Source of the DNA: JABSSA01 sp039984715
GTDB lineage: Bacteria > Pseudomonadota > Alphaproteobacteria > Rhodobacterales > Rhodobacteraceae
DNA: 64,000 bases
Assembly: GCA_039984715.1 (NCBI GenBank)
Contig: JBDWUA010000016.1
Location: 186,001 to 250,000 of the forward strand
Direction: 5' to 3'
Of this stretch, positions 7,578-15,676 are shown in pieces. The notes beneath the pieces are model-generated. The model was given only the letters and a program-made list of their open reading frames with translations, was not told the origin of the DNA and did no database searches. A program made the position numbers and the translations under genes. Every line of letters starts with the position of its first letter. Within the stretch, counting starts at the first letter, position 1.

Positions 7578-8219
7578 TTAGGGGGTCCAGCGTAAAAAGT
7601 TTGCGATCATGCGCAGGCCGTTATCGGCGCTTTTTTCCGGGTGGAATTGCATGCCGATCATCGTGTCGCGACCAACCACAGCCGTTACGTCGCCGCCATA
7701 ATCGACGTGGGCCAATCGGTGTTCGGGCCGCGCGACATCGAAGTGATACGAGTGGACAAAATACGCGTGGTCGCCGGTTTCAATACCTTCAAACACAGGG
7801 TGTGGGGTGTCTATCACCAGATCGTTCCATCCCATATGAGGCACCTTCATTTGGTGGTCTGTGGGCTTGATCGGGACGACTTGGCCGTCGACCCATCCAA
7901 GGCCGGGGGTATCGGTGTATTCGCGCCCCCAAGATGCCATCAATTGCATACCAACGCATATTCCCAAAAACGGACGTCCGCGGGTTTCAACGGTTTCGCG
8001 CAACGCGGCGTATAGCCCGCTTTCGCCTTGCAGTGCTGTCATACAGGCCGGAAAAGCGCCATCACCGGGCAAAACGATCCGGTCGGCGCGTGCAACAACA
8101 TCTGCGTCGCTCGTCACGACGACGTCGCCCGCACCGACATCCAAAGCCATGCGCTCAAACGCTTTTTGTGCCGAATGCAGGTTGCCGCTTTCGTAATCGA
8201 TCAGTGCCGTAAGGCCCAT
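7578..8219 (-). CDS. hisH: Imidazole glycerol phosphate synthase subunit HisH
   Basis: HisH is the glutaminase subunit that supplies ammonia to HisF. The 213-residue class I glutamine amidotransferase shows the nucleophile elbow GICVGMQLMASWG and the His/Glu pair in MIGMQFHPEKS; residues 5-16 (LIDYESGNLHSA) are the usual N-terminal signature. The ATG at 8219 overlaps the hisB stop by one base (TGATG), so I prefer it over an in-frame TTG one codon earlier. It is the second gene of a hisB-hisH pair. Confidence 0.95.
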   Translation of the reverse strand: MGLTALIDYESGNLHSAQKAFERMALDVGAGDVVVTSDADVVARADRIVLPGDGAFPACMTALQGESGLYAALRETVETRGRPFLGICVGMQLMASWGREYTDTPGLGWVDGQVVPIKPTDHQMKVPHMGWNDLVIDTPHPVFEGIETGDHAYFVHSYHFDVARPEHRLAHVDYGGDVTAVVGRDTMIGMQFHPEKSADNGLRMIANFLRWTP

Positions 8220-8806
8220 CAAAGCGCCCCTTTTGTTGACGGAATGCTATCCGCCTGACGTGGATCGACGTCCAAAGCCTGTCGCAATGCCCGTGCCACC
8301 GATTTGAACGCAGCTTCGGCAATGTGGTGACTGTTCAGCCCGTGCAGGGCATCGACGTGCAGGGTCAATCCGCCATGGGTCGCAATGGCCTGAAAGAACT
8401 CGCGCACAAGTTCGGTATCAAATGTGCCGATTTTTGCGGTTGGAAAGTCGACATTCCAGACCAGAAACGGGCGGCCAGAAATATCCAAAGCTGCACGCAC
8501 CAAGGCATCATCCATGGGCAACAAACAGCTACCATATCTGTATATCCCACGCTTTTCGCCGACGGCTTCGGTCAGGGCCTGACCAAGCGCGATGCCAATG
8601 TCTTCGACGCTGTGGTGATCATCGATGTGTAAATCGCCTTTGCAGCGCACTGTCATGTCCATCAAGGCGTGGCGCGACAGTTGATCCAACATGTGGTCAA
8701 AGAAACCAACCCCGGATTGATTGTCATAGATGCCGGTTCCGTCAAGATTGATCTCGACCGAAATATCGGTTTCCGCTGTGGTTCGCGTGATGCTGGCCTT
8801 ACGCAT
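8219..8806 (-). CDS. hisB: Imidazoleglycerol-phosphate dehydratase HisB
   Basis: This is a 195-residue monofunctional dehydratase converting imidazole glycerol phosphate to imidazole acetol phosphate. The metal-binding motifs are both present: DDHHSVEDIG in the N-terminal half and NSHHIAEAAFK in the C-terminal half. The start MRKASITRTTAETDISVEI is typical of alphaproteobacterial HisB. It is the first gene of the hisBH pair and is divergent from the RAM-domain gene at 8934, with about 130 bases between them for both promoters. Confidence 0.96.
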   Translation of the reverse strand: MRKASITRTTAETDISVEINLDGTGIYDNQSGVGFFDHMLDQLSRHALMDMTVRCKGDLHIDDHHSVEDIGIALGQALTEAVGEKRGIYRYGSCLLPMDDALVRAALDISGRPFLVWNVDFPTAKIGTFDTELVREFFQAIATHGGLTLHVDALHGLNSHHIAEAAFKSVARALRQALDVDPRQADSIPSTKGAL

Positions 8807-8933
8807 GGGGACGTCCTTTTGTAACTGGCGTCTCTATAGGCTGTGCTTTTCGTGGGGCCAAGGACCTTGGGTGCTTGCGTGTGGTGACTGTGTTGTGTCA
8901 GCAATGGCCAACCGTTCAAATACGAGGCGCGCT

Positions 8934-9173
8934 ATGTCTACCTGTGTTTTTATCCAAATCCGCTGCAAACCCGGTCGCACATACAAGGTCGCAGAAGACA
9001 TCGTCCTGCGCGAAATCCATTCGGAATTGTATTCGACCAGTGGCGAATTCGACCTGATGATGAAGGTTTACATCCCCGAAGATGAGGATGTGGGGCACTA
9101 CATCAATGACCGTCTGCTGGACATCGACGGTATCGAGCGGTCTTTGACGACGATCACGTTCAAGGCGTTTTAA
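8934..9173 (+). CDS. Stand-alone Lrp/AsnC ligand-binding (RAM) domain protein
   Basis: This is a 79-residue protein consisting only of the RAM domain of Lrp/AsnC regulators, without the helix-turn-helix. Features are VFIQIRCKPGRTYKVAEDI, the SEFDLMM-type segment TSGEFDLMMKVYI and the final IERSLTTITFKAF strand. Stand-alone RAM proteins can form the same ring-like multimers and bind amino acids, and are thought to modulate full-length Lrp proteins. The ATG at 8934 was chosen for its CGAGG Shine-Dalgarno and the domain boundary; longer versions would overlap the divergent hisB gene. Confidence 0.85.
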   Translation: MSTCVFIQIRCKPGRTYKVAEDIVLREIHSELYSTSGEFDLMMKVYIPEDEDVGHYINDRLLDIDGIERSLTTITFKAF

Positions 9174-9409
9174 GTTTTGGTGCAATGCCAAGTTTGAAAA
9201 GAATTTGATCTTTGAATCACCAGCCGACCAATTGGTGAGAAAAGCGCGAATTTGGGCATCCCTGCAAGATGCCGCGAAGGGCAGAAATGAGCCCGAAGTG
9301 ACCAATTCTGCGCGTTGTTATGGACGGCAGCTTCGCGGTCGCCTAAGACTTGAATAGTCTAGATAGAGAGATATTCGGTAAAAAACCGTATTAGAGTTCA
9401 AGCGGCTTT

Positions 9410-11056
9410 TCAGTGTCCCTCAAGCGTCGCGTACAAGTTCTTGAAACGCATACTTTTCAGGTCTTTCGGCTTCATCATGACGTAGATCGCGCCAACATCG
9501 CCCCACATCCATCCCATAGGTTTGTCCGTTGCCAGTTGGATAACAAGTTGGTGGCCGGGCATAGTTCCGCCCTGAACCGGGTTCGCGTGACCACCGATGC
9601 GGTGAGGCAGGTTTTCTTCAATGTATCGCAGTCTGTGCTCAAACGCGTCGCGCTGTTCTTGGCTCAACGCCTGCAATCCGTTCGCATCACGGGTATAGAG
9701 GTCCAGTAGGTCCTCGCGGATTGCCATGGGCAAATGGAGATCCGTCGAAAGGCCGCGTTCCACCTTAGCCAAGACACGCGATTCGGCCTTGAGCCAGAAG
9801 ACACTCTTAGCTTCGCTGAACTGTTCCCGGATCGATTGCCAGTCGGTCGTGGAAATCGGATCATCGAGGTTCTTGGAGCGGACGTTCTTCAGGCAGCTTT
9901 TTGCCCTCGCAGCCATCTCTTCGCCCCACGCCAGATGCGCCTCACCCATTGCTTTGATCTCAGCGTTGAATTTTTGCTCGCCATCAGCCCCGGGGTAAGA
10001 AGCAAACAACTCATCGAGATAGGCGCGCGTCTCATTGGTCTCTTCGATCAACTTAAGTTGATCTTTCGCCTTCTCTTCGAGTCTCTTTAACACCTTGTCT
10101 TCCAAAGTATTCAAACCCGCGTCAATGTCGGCCTGATACGCGGCCAGCCAGTGTTCGTGGCGCGCCAGTTTTTTATCAAGCGCAACGTAGGACCGTTTCA
10201 TCCATCCTTTGCTGCGTTCTGCGCGTAATTCTGACTTGATCTTCTCAGTAACAACACCAACACGGGGGCCCCAACCGACGTCACGGTCGGCACAGGCTGG
10301 ATTTGCTTCAATCCGCTGGCGCAGTTCTTCGTTAAATTCATTTTGATCCGCTTCGGGTGCGCCCAAGAGCCCCGATAGACCTACAAAATTCCTTTTGAAA
10401 TCGCTCGCGTTTAGATCACGCATGACGCCTTCAAGGTAATATAGCGCACCGCGCCATGTGAGAGGCCGCTCAATCCCAAAATTATTGCGGCCATAGAAGC
10501 CACGTTTGCTGACCGGCGCGCTGTACAAATCTTCACCGGAAACAGACGGTGGCACGAAACCTTCGTCATCACCGTCCATGCCATAGGTTTGCGTAACAAG
10601 GTCGATCGGCCATTTCCGCCAAAGTTTTGGAACGCCGGGGCGGATATTTGGTTTTGCATAATCAATATAATCTGACATCGTATGCCGCACGGTCGGCATA
10701 TCGTCTGGTGGCTCGCGTTCTGGTCCAAGTTTGGTGATGTGCAAAACCCGAACAAGATCGGATCCTGCCTCATCCTCAAATTTAATACTTTCTATGAAAA
10801 ACAACAACCAACCTGTGCGCGGCCCTTGGCCATTCCACAAATCTGCTGGAAGGTCCGCACAAGAAATCTGGGCAACAAAATGCAGCGGCGCACCTACAAC
10901 ATCGCGCGGCCACTTGACCAATTCCGGCATCATAGGCAAACCGCCCAACCACGAACTAGCTTTCTCATCAAAACGGATTGGCACCTGGCGCTTTAGGATG
11001 ACCGATACCTGTTGTCTGTCTTCAGGCCGTCGCTTCAGAAGTCCCATGAATGGCAT
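9410..11056 (-). CDS. DUF1963 (YwqG-like) domain protein with helical extension
   Basis: This is a 548-residue protein. The N-terminal ~130 residues match the DUF1963/YwqG family: SSWLGGLPMMPELVKWP, then PLHFVAQISCADLP and a GWLLFFIE strand; a second matching stretch, HQLVIQLATDKPMGWMWGD, occurs near the C-terminus. The middle (about residues 280-460) is highly charged and helical, probably coiled coil. YwqG proteins have no proven enzymatic role; some occur near toxin or immunity genes, but nothing here supports that. The ATG at 11056 follows AAAGG and gives a family-like start. Confidence 0.75.
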   Translation of the reverse strand: MPFMGLLKRRPEDRQQVSVILKRQVPIRFDEKASSWLGGLPMMPELVKWPRDVVGAPLHFVAQISCADLPADLWNGQGPRTGWLLFFIESIKFEDEAGSDLVRVLHITKLGPEREPPDDMPTVRHTMSDYIDYAKPNIRPGVPKLWRKWPIDLVTQTYGMDGDDEGFVPPSVSGEDLYSAPVSKRGFYGRNNFGIERPLTWRGALYYLEGVMRDLNASDFKRNFVGLSGLLGAPEADQNEFNEELRQRIEANPACADRDVGWGPRVGVVTEKIKSELRAERSKGWMKRSYVALDKKLARHEHWLAAYQADIDAGLNTLEDKVLKRLEEKAKDQLKLIEETNETRAYLDELFASYPGADGEQKFNAEIKAMGEAHLAWGEEMAARAKSCLKNVRSKNLDDPISTTDWQSIREQFSEAKSVFWLKAESRVLAKVERGLSTDLHLPMAIREDLLDLYTRDANGLQALSQEQRDAFEHRLRYIEENLPHRIGGHANPVQGGTMPGHQLVIQLATDKPMGWMWGDVGAIYVMMKPKDLKSMRFKNLYATLEGH

Positions 11057-11553
11057 TGCGCTAACCTTTGTCTTAGTCTTCCAAAGACAGACACTGCCAT
11101 TCGAAGATGTCAGAAGAATGGCGGTTTTGTCCGCAAAGCAGACTTCGCCGAGGAACACGATGCAGGTCAAGTTGAGTCGGCAATACTTGATGCCAAACCA
11201 AGTGTTTCACGCGGGCCTATGATTGAATTCTAAAACGCCTTCGCGTCTGGTCAACAATGTGAAGCTCCAAAAACGGGGCCGTATGACTTGGCGTTAGGTT
11301 AGCCAAGTTCAATACAGCCCATGAACAAGGTTTGCAGAAAGGTCGAAACGCTAAGTCTCGCTCGGGTGTTACGTATGCGCTTTGCTTTGTTTCAATCTAC
11401 GGTTAGTATAACTGGCTGAATTCATGATTTTGTGATGCGCATGAAGGGCATTCAAAGCTTTGATTAAGTTGCTCAATGTGCTTAGCTTTCGAAGCGACAC
11501 GGCGGGGTGTCGCCCATGCGTATTGAAAACAGAATGAATTTTGGGGTGGCGAG
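11057..11553. other. Intergenic region (497 bases) with divergent upstream sequences
   Basis: This stretch separates the divergently transcribed DUF1963 and ABC-like genes and should hold both promoters. The open frames here are short and lack Shine-Dalgarno sequences. I see no convincing repeat, RNA gene or terminator. Confidence 0.5.
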
Positions 11554-14500
11554 GTGAAGCAATCACTTCTGTCCTTTATTTGGACATTTTCCAAACGCGA
11601 CCAAATGATTTTGGTCGTTGCCACCTGTCTGTTGTTTCCGTTGCTCTATTTGACCTTGGAGTTGCCCAAACGCATTATCAATGATGCGATTTCTGCAGAC
11701 AGTGCGCAGATTTCGTATTTTGGATATTTGGTCAACCAAAAGACTTTGCTGATCCTGTTATGTCTCATTTTTCTGGCTGCCGTGTTGGCGCATGGATTGC
11801 TCAAGATGCGGATCAACACGATGAAGGGGGTGATGGCTGAACGCCTGTTGCGGCGCTTTCGGTATACTCTGATCGAACACATTTTGCGGTTTCCTGGCGC
11901 GTATCAATCGAACACGTCCGAAGGCGAATTGGTTTCAATGGTCACGTCAGAAACCGAACCGATGGGCGGTCTGATGGGGGATGCGATTGCACATCCTTTG
12001 TTGCAAGCGGGGCAAATGCTGACGATCTTGTTGTTCTTGTTTTTGCAAAGCTTGTGGTTTGGGCTTGCTGCCTGTGCGTTGATCCCTTTGCAAGCTTGGT
12101 TGATCCCACGGTTGCAACGGCAAATTAATACATTGAACCGCAGCCGAATTCGTCAAGTGCGCGCGTTGGCCTCCGACATTGGAGAGTTGACAACCGGTGC
12201 TGCAACATTGCGCCAAAACATCGGTTGGCGATATCGGATGGCCAAAGTCAGCGCGCGATTAGGCAAGCTGTTTGACACGCGGTTTTTGATCTACAAGCGC
12301 AAGTTTTTCATGAAGTTCCTGAATAACTTCTTGAACCAACTGACGCCGTTCATGTTGTTTCTGATTGGTGGGTTGCTGGTCATTGATGGTCAATTGACTG
12401 TTGGGGCTTTGGTTGCCGCTTTGGCTGCATTCAAAGACCTGTCTGCCCCTTGGAAAGAACTGCTGACGTATTATACGGCCGCTGTTGAGATGTCGCAGCG
12501 TTATGAATTGGTTGTTGGGCGGTTCACGCCAACTGGCTTATTGTCTGATTACCTGTCGGAAGCTCCGCAGGACGTTGATGACCAGACGGAAACACCGCAA
12601 GACCGCGGTCTTTCTTTGGAACACGTCATCTTGCTGGACCGACATGGTCATCAGGTTTTGAATAACGTCGATTTGGATGTTCCGAAGGGCGCGTGGGTGT
12701 GTTTGGTTGTTGAAAACGACTATGATCGCGTGGCCTTGGCGCAAATGTTGCTGCGGGAAATCAACCCGTCATCGGGCAACGTGATGTTTCAAGGCGCGAA
12801 TATGAACGCGCGAAGCCAGACGTATTTGTCGTCAAATCTTGGCCATGTCACGTCCAAGCCGTATATCTTCCAAGGCACCGTGCGCGAAAATATGATGATG
12901 CCAGCGCTGATCAATCCAGCCGGGCAATTGGGTAAAGCGGACGCTGACGAAGCTGAGCGCACAGGGAACAGTAAAGACGCGAGCGAGGGTGATTGGAGCA
13001 CGCTTGAAGGCGAAGAAGGCAAACAAGACGCAACTCATGCGGATTGGATATCGCTGGTCAAAGACATCGGGGCCCATGGAATATTGTTGCAACGTGCCGT
13101 GGAACGAAAGTTGAATGCCCAACAAGACACGTTTCCACCCCAGTTATTGGCGTCTCTGCGGGCGGATATCAGGCAAAAGGTTCGGCCCGAAGAAAAGTCG
13201 TTGCCGATATTTGGGCGGGATCATTACAGTGATGGTCTGACCCTGCCTGAAAATCTGTTGTACGGGATTGCGATCAACCCGGATTGGCTGGGCGAGGACG
13301 CGTCAGAAACCATCGGAGCTCTTTTGGACGATCTGGGTTTGTGTCAGATGGTCATCGAACAATCCGTAGTTTTGGGATCGATGTTGATCGAAACATTTGA
13401 TGCGGATGCGACTGACAGTTTGTTGTTTCAGCAATTGGGTTTACCGAAAAATATGTTGGCTCAACTTCATGCGTTGGCCAAGCGCACCGAAGGCGTCATG
13501 TCCGGCGCTGAGTTGCGACCGGAAGATGAAAAGCTGCTCTTGTCGTTGGCCTTAAATGTACCGTCTTCGCGGTTTGATCGTGCATTCCACAATGATGTAA
13601 AAGCAGCCGTGCTTGCGGCGCGTGACAAAGTGCCGGCCAAGGTCACCTTAAAGCTGGCATCAGACTTCGCACCGTTGGATGAACAGTCGTGGCATCCTCA
13701 TTTAAGTATTCTAGACAATCTCGTGTTTGGAAAGTTGGATGAACTGCCGCGTACCCGATATGACGAAGCGAAGGTCGCGATCACTGAAATCCTGACGACG
13801 CAAGTAGAAGACGCGTCGTTGAACGAACTGGTCGGTGATTTGCCGACCGAATTGCGCGGAAGCAACTTGTCGCCGCAGATAAATGAAATCATCAGCCTTG
13901 CGCAGATGGTCATCAAGAAACCAAATACGATCATTCTAGACAATGCGATGTCCAGTTATGATGCTGCCGCCCGCGAGAACATTTTTGCAAAAGTACGTCG
14001 GCAATTTCCAAAATCTACGATCATCCAATTGGAACGAGAAACGCCGGATGATGGAAATTTTGATCAGATATTGACCTTGCAGCAGGGCGGGTTTGTTGGG
14101 CAGGACGGTGTAAATGCGACGCAACTGGCCCCAGAAGAAATGTCTGAGCTGCGTCGCAAATTGCAAGCGATCCGAAAAGCGCCCTTGTTCAGCGGGCTGA
14201 GTGGGCAACAATTGCGTTTGCTGGCGTTTAGTGCGCGTTGGGTCGAATTCCCTGCGGGAACGTATGTGTTCCGTCAAAATGATCAATCAGATGGAGCTTA
14301 TTTGATTTATGAAGGCGACATCAGTCTTGTGGCGCGCAAATCCGATGGGTCCGAGGACTTCAAGGTGTATCCGCCAGAAGGAACTTTGGTCGGCGAGCTG
14401 GGTTTGATCCGAAACGACCCGCGACGTTTGGATATGCATGCGGATACGACGACGACGTTATTGCGCATTCAGGCGCAGGATTTCTTGGCGATTTTGGAAA

Positions 14501-14565
14501 ACGATGCGCAGACGGCGTTTAAGATGATACGAGTGTTGATCGGCTATCTGGACAGGCCGAATTAG
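11554..14565 (+). CDS. ABC-exporter-like protein with degenerate NBD and C-terminal cyclic-nucleotide-binding domain
   Basis: A 1003-residue fusion. Residues 15-330 are an ABC exporter membrane domain (about six segments). Residues 355-830 correspond to a nucleotide-binding domain stretched to about twice normal size. The Walker A site reads VVENDYDRVALAQ near residue 380 instead of GxxGxGKS/T; the signature near 766 is NLSPQ rather than LSGGQ; the Walker B region near 790 is IILDNAMSS with Asn for the catalytic Glu. Three Q-loop-like segments occur (IFQGTVRENM, LTLPENLLYG, LSILDNLVFG), suggesting internal duplication. Residues 875-1000 are a CRP-type cyclic-nucleotide-binding domain (FPAGTYVFRQNDQSDGAYLIYEGD, EGTLVGELGL). 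ATP hydrolysis is unlikely; a cAMP-responsive membrane protein is inferred. GTG start after GGGGTGG. Confidence 0.85.
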   Translation: MKQSLLSFIWTFSKRDQMILVVATCLLFPLLYLTLELPKRIINDAISADSAQISYFGYLVNQKTLLILLCLIFLAAVLAHGLLKMRINTMKGVMAERLLRRFRYTLIEHILRFPGAYQSNTSEGELVSMVTSETEPMGGLMGDAIAHPLLQAGQMLTILLFLFLQSLWFGLAACALIPLQAWLIPRLQRQINTLNRSRIRQVRALASDIGELTTGAATLRQNIGWRYRMAKVSARLGKLFDTRFLIYKRKFFMKFLNNFLNQLTPFMLFLIGGLLVIDGQLTVGALVAALAAFKDLSAPWKELLTYYTAAVEMSQRYELVVGRFTPTGLLSDYLSEAPQDVDDQTETPQDRGLSLEHVILLDRHGHQVLNNVDLDVPKGAWVCLVVENDYDRVALAQMLLREINPSSGNVMFQGANMNARSQTYLSSNLGHVTSKPYIFQGTVRENMMMPALINPAGQLGKADADEAERTGNSKDASEGDWSTLEGEEGKQDATHADWISLVKDIGAHGILLQRAVERKLNAQQDTFPPQLLASLRADIRQKVRPEEKSLPIFGRDHYSDGLTLPENLLYGIAINPDWLGEDASETIGALLDDLGLCQMVIEQSVVLGSMLIETFDADATDSLLFQQLGLPKNMLAQLHALAKRTEGVMSGAELRPEDEKLLLSLALNVPSSRFDRAFHNDVKAAVLAARDKVPAKVTLKLASDFAPLDEQSWHPHLSILDNLVFGKLDELPRTRYDEAKVAITEILTTQVEDASLNELVGDLPTELRGSNLSPQINEIISLAQMVIKKPNTIILDNAMSSYDAAARENIFAKVRRQFPKSTIIQLERETPDDGNFDQILTLQQGGFVGQDGVNATQLAPEEMSELRRKLQAIRKAPLFSGLSGQQLRLLAFSARWVEFPAGTYVFRQNDQSDGAYLIYEGDISLVARKSDGSEDFKVYPPEGTLVGELGLIRNDPRRLDMHADTTTTLLRIQAQDFLAILENDAQTAFKMIRVLIGYLDRPN

Positions 14566-14594
14566 CTGCGCCAAGGCGGCGATGCGTTGACTGG

Positions 14595-15419
14595 TTAAAT
14601 CGTAAAGGTCATGCCTTCACGGGCCAGTTTGCCATTTGGGTATTCACGTTGGATTTGTGCTTCGACTTGTAAGAGAGTTATGTCGTCGAGCAAATGCTTG
14701 TGATGCACACCGATCCATTCGCGTACGTTCGCTTGTTTCGCCAATTCGCCTGCGGCTTTCCAATGTGCGTGTCCATAACCTTTGGCGTCGCGATAGCTTT
14801 GGGGGGAATACGTGCAATCAAGCAGCGCGTAATCAGCATCAGACATGAATTCAATAAATGAATCGTCCAACGAACGGTCCCCATGTTCAAAGTCACCGCT
14901 ATAGACGATGGAATGATTGTTCCGTGTAATCCGAAAGGCCGCGTTCCCACCGGGATGCAACAGGGGAATGGTGGCCAGCCACACATTGTTTTGCAACTCC
15001 ATTTCGCCGTACTGATCGATGACATTTAACGAAATATCAGCTTTGAGATCGTCCCGCGTGATTGGGCACAAGGGGGCCGAAAACAATCGGTCCAACGCTT
15101 CGTCCAGCGCTTTGGGTCCAAAGAGCGAACTGCTCCAGATACGGACCTGCCAATCTTCTTCAAACAAGGGCGCGAAGAAGGGCAGCCCCATGATGTGGTC
15201 ATAGTGGAAGTGCGTGATAAACAGATCGATCACTTTGGATTGGTTCGTTTGAACCAATTGCGCACCCAGTTCGACGATTCCAGATCCGGCATCGAAAATC
15301 AGATGGCTGTTTCCGATGTCCATGTGATAGCAGGATGTCGCGCCGCCAAAAGAAGCACATGCCGCTGCCGTGTTGGGCAGCGAACCGCGGGTTCCTAATA
15401 TCGTCAAAAATATGCTCAT
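14595..15419 (-). CDS. MBL-fold metallo-hydrolase
   Basis: This 274-residue metallo-beta-lactamase-fold hydrolase carries the dinuclear-zinc motif THFHYDH with ligands His70, His72, Asp74 and His75, the later ligands in LLHPGG and YSGDFEHGD, and a C-terminal GVHHKH histidine. The start LTILGTRGSLPN followed by GGATSCYHMDIGNSHLIFDAGSGI resembles the PhnP/RNase Z-like branch, which includes cyclic phosphodiesterases. No signal peptide, so cytoplasmic. It is convergent with the cyclic-nucleotide-binding ABC-like gene (29 bases between stops). A phosphodiesterase role acting on cAMP is attractive from context but not shown by the sequence. Confidence 0.85.
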   Translation of the reverse strand: MSIFLTILGTRGSLPNTAAACASFGGATSCYHMDIGNSHLIFDAGSGIVELGAQLVQTNQSKVIDLFITHFHYDHIMGLPFFAPLFEEDWQVRIWSSSLFGPKALDEALDRLFSAPLCPITRDDLKADISLNVIDQYGEMELQNNVWLATIPLLHPGGNAAFRITRNNHSIVYSGDFEHGDRSLDDSFIEFMSDADYALLDCTYSPQSYRDAKGYGHAHWKAAGELAKQANVREWIGVHHKHLLDDITLLQVEAQIQREYPNGKLAREGMTFTI

Positions 15420-15461
15420 AGAAAAGCCGAAAAAATAGAAATCGAATGTCGCCGCGCCATG

Positions 15462-15504
15462 AAATCAAAAAAGATAAAACGCGACCACACGTTTAAGTGT
15501 GGTC
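15462..15504 (-). terminator. Rho-independent terminator (minus strand)
   Basis: A perfect 8-bp stem GACCACAC/GTGTGGTC with a 6-base loop (15483-15504) is followed on the minus strand by GCGTTTTATCTTTTTT. It lies about 170 bases beyond the stop of the FecR/RTX gene and just before the MBL gene, so it would end the former's transcript. Confidence 0.65.
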
Positions 15505-15676
15505 TAGCATCGCACAAAAATGCAAGTAATTCTGCAAGTAAATGAAGTTTAATATTAGAATTGTTTGCAGTTTTGGAAATCGTCTGCGGACGAAGGCCGC
15601 ATTATTTATGCGTGTTTCGCAAATCGGAACCGCGCAAAACCTTAAAGTTTAGGCGTTAACTTATCCATGGGTCTGG

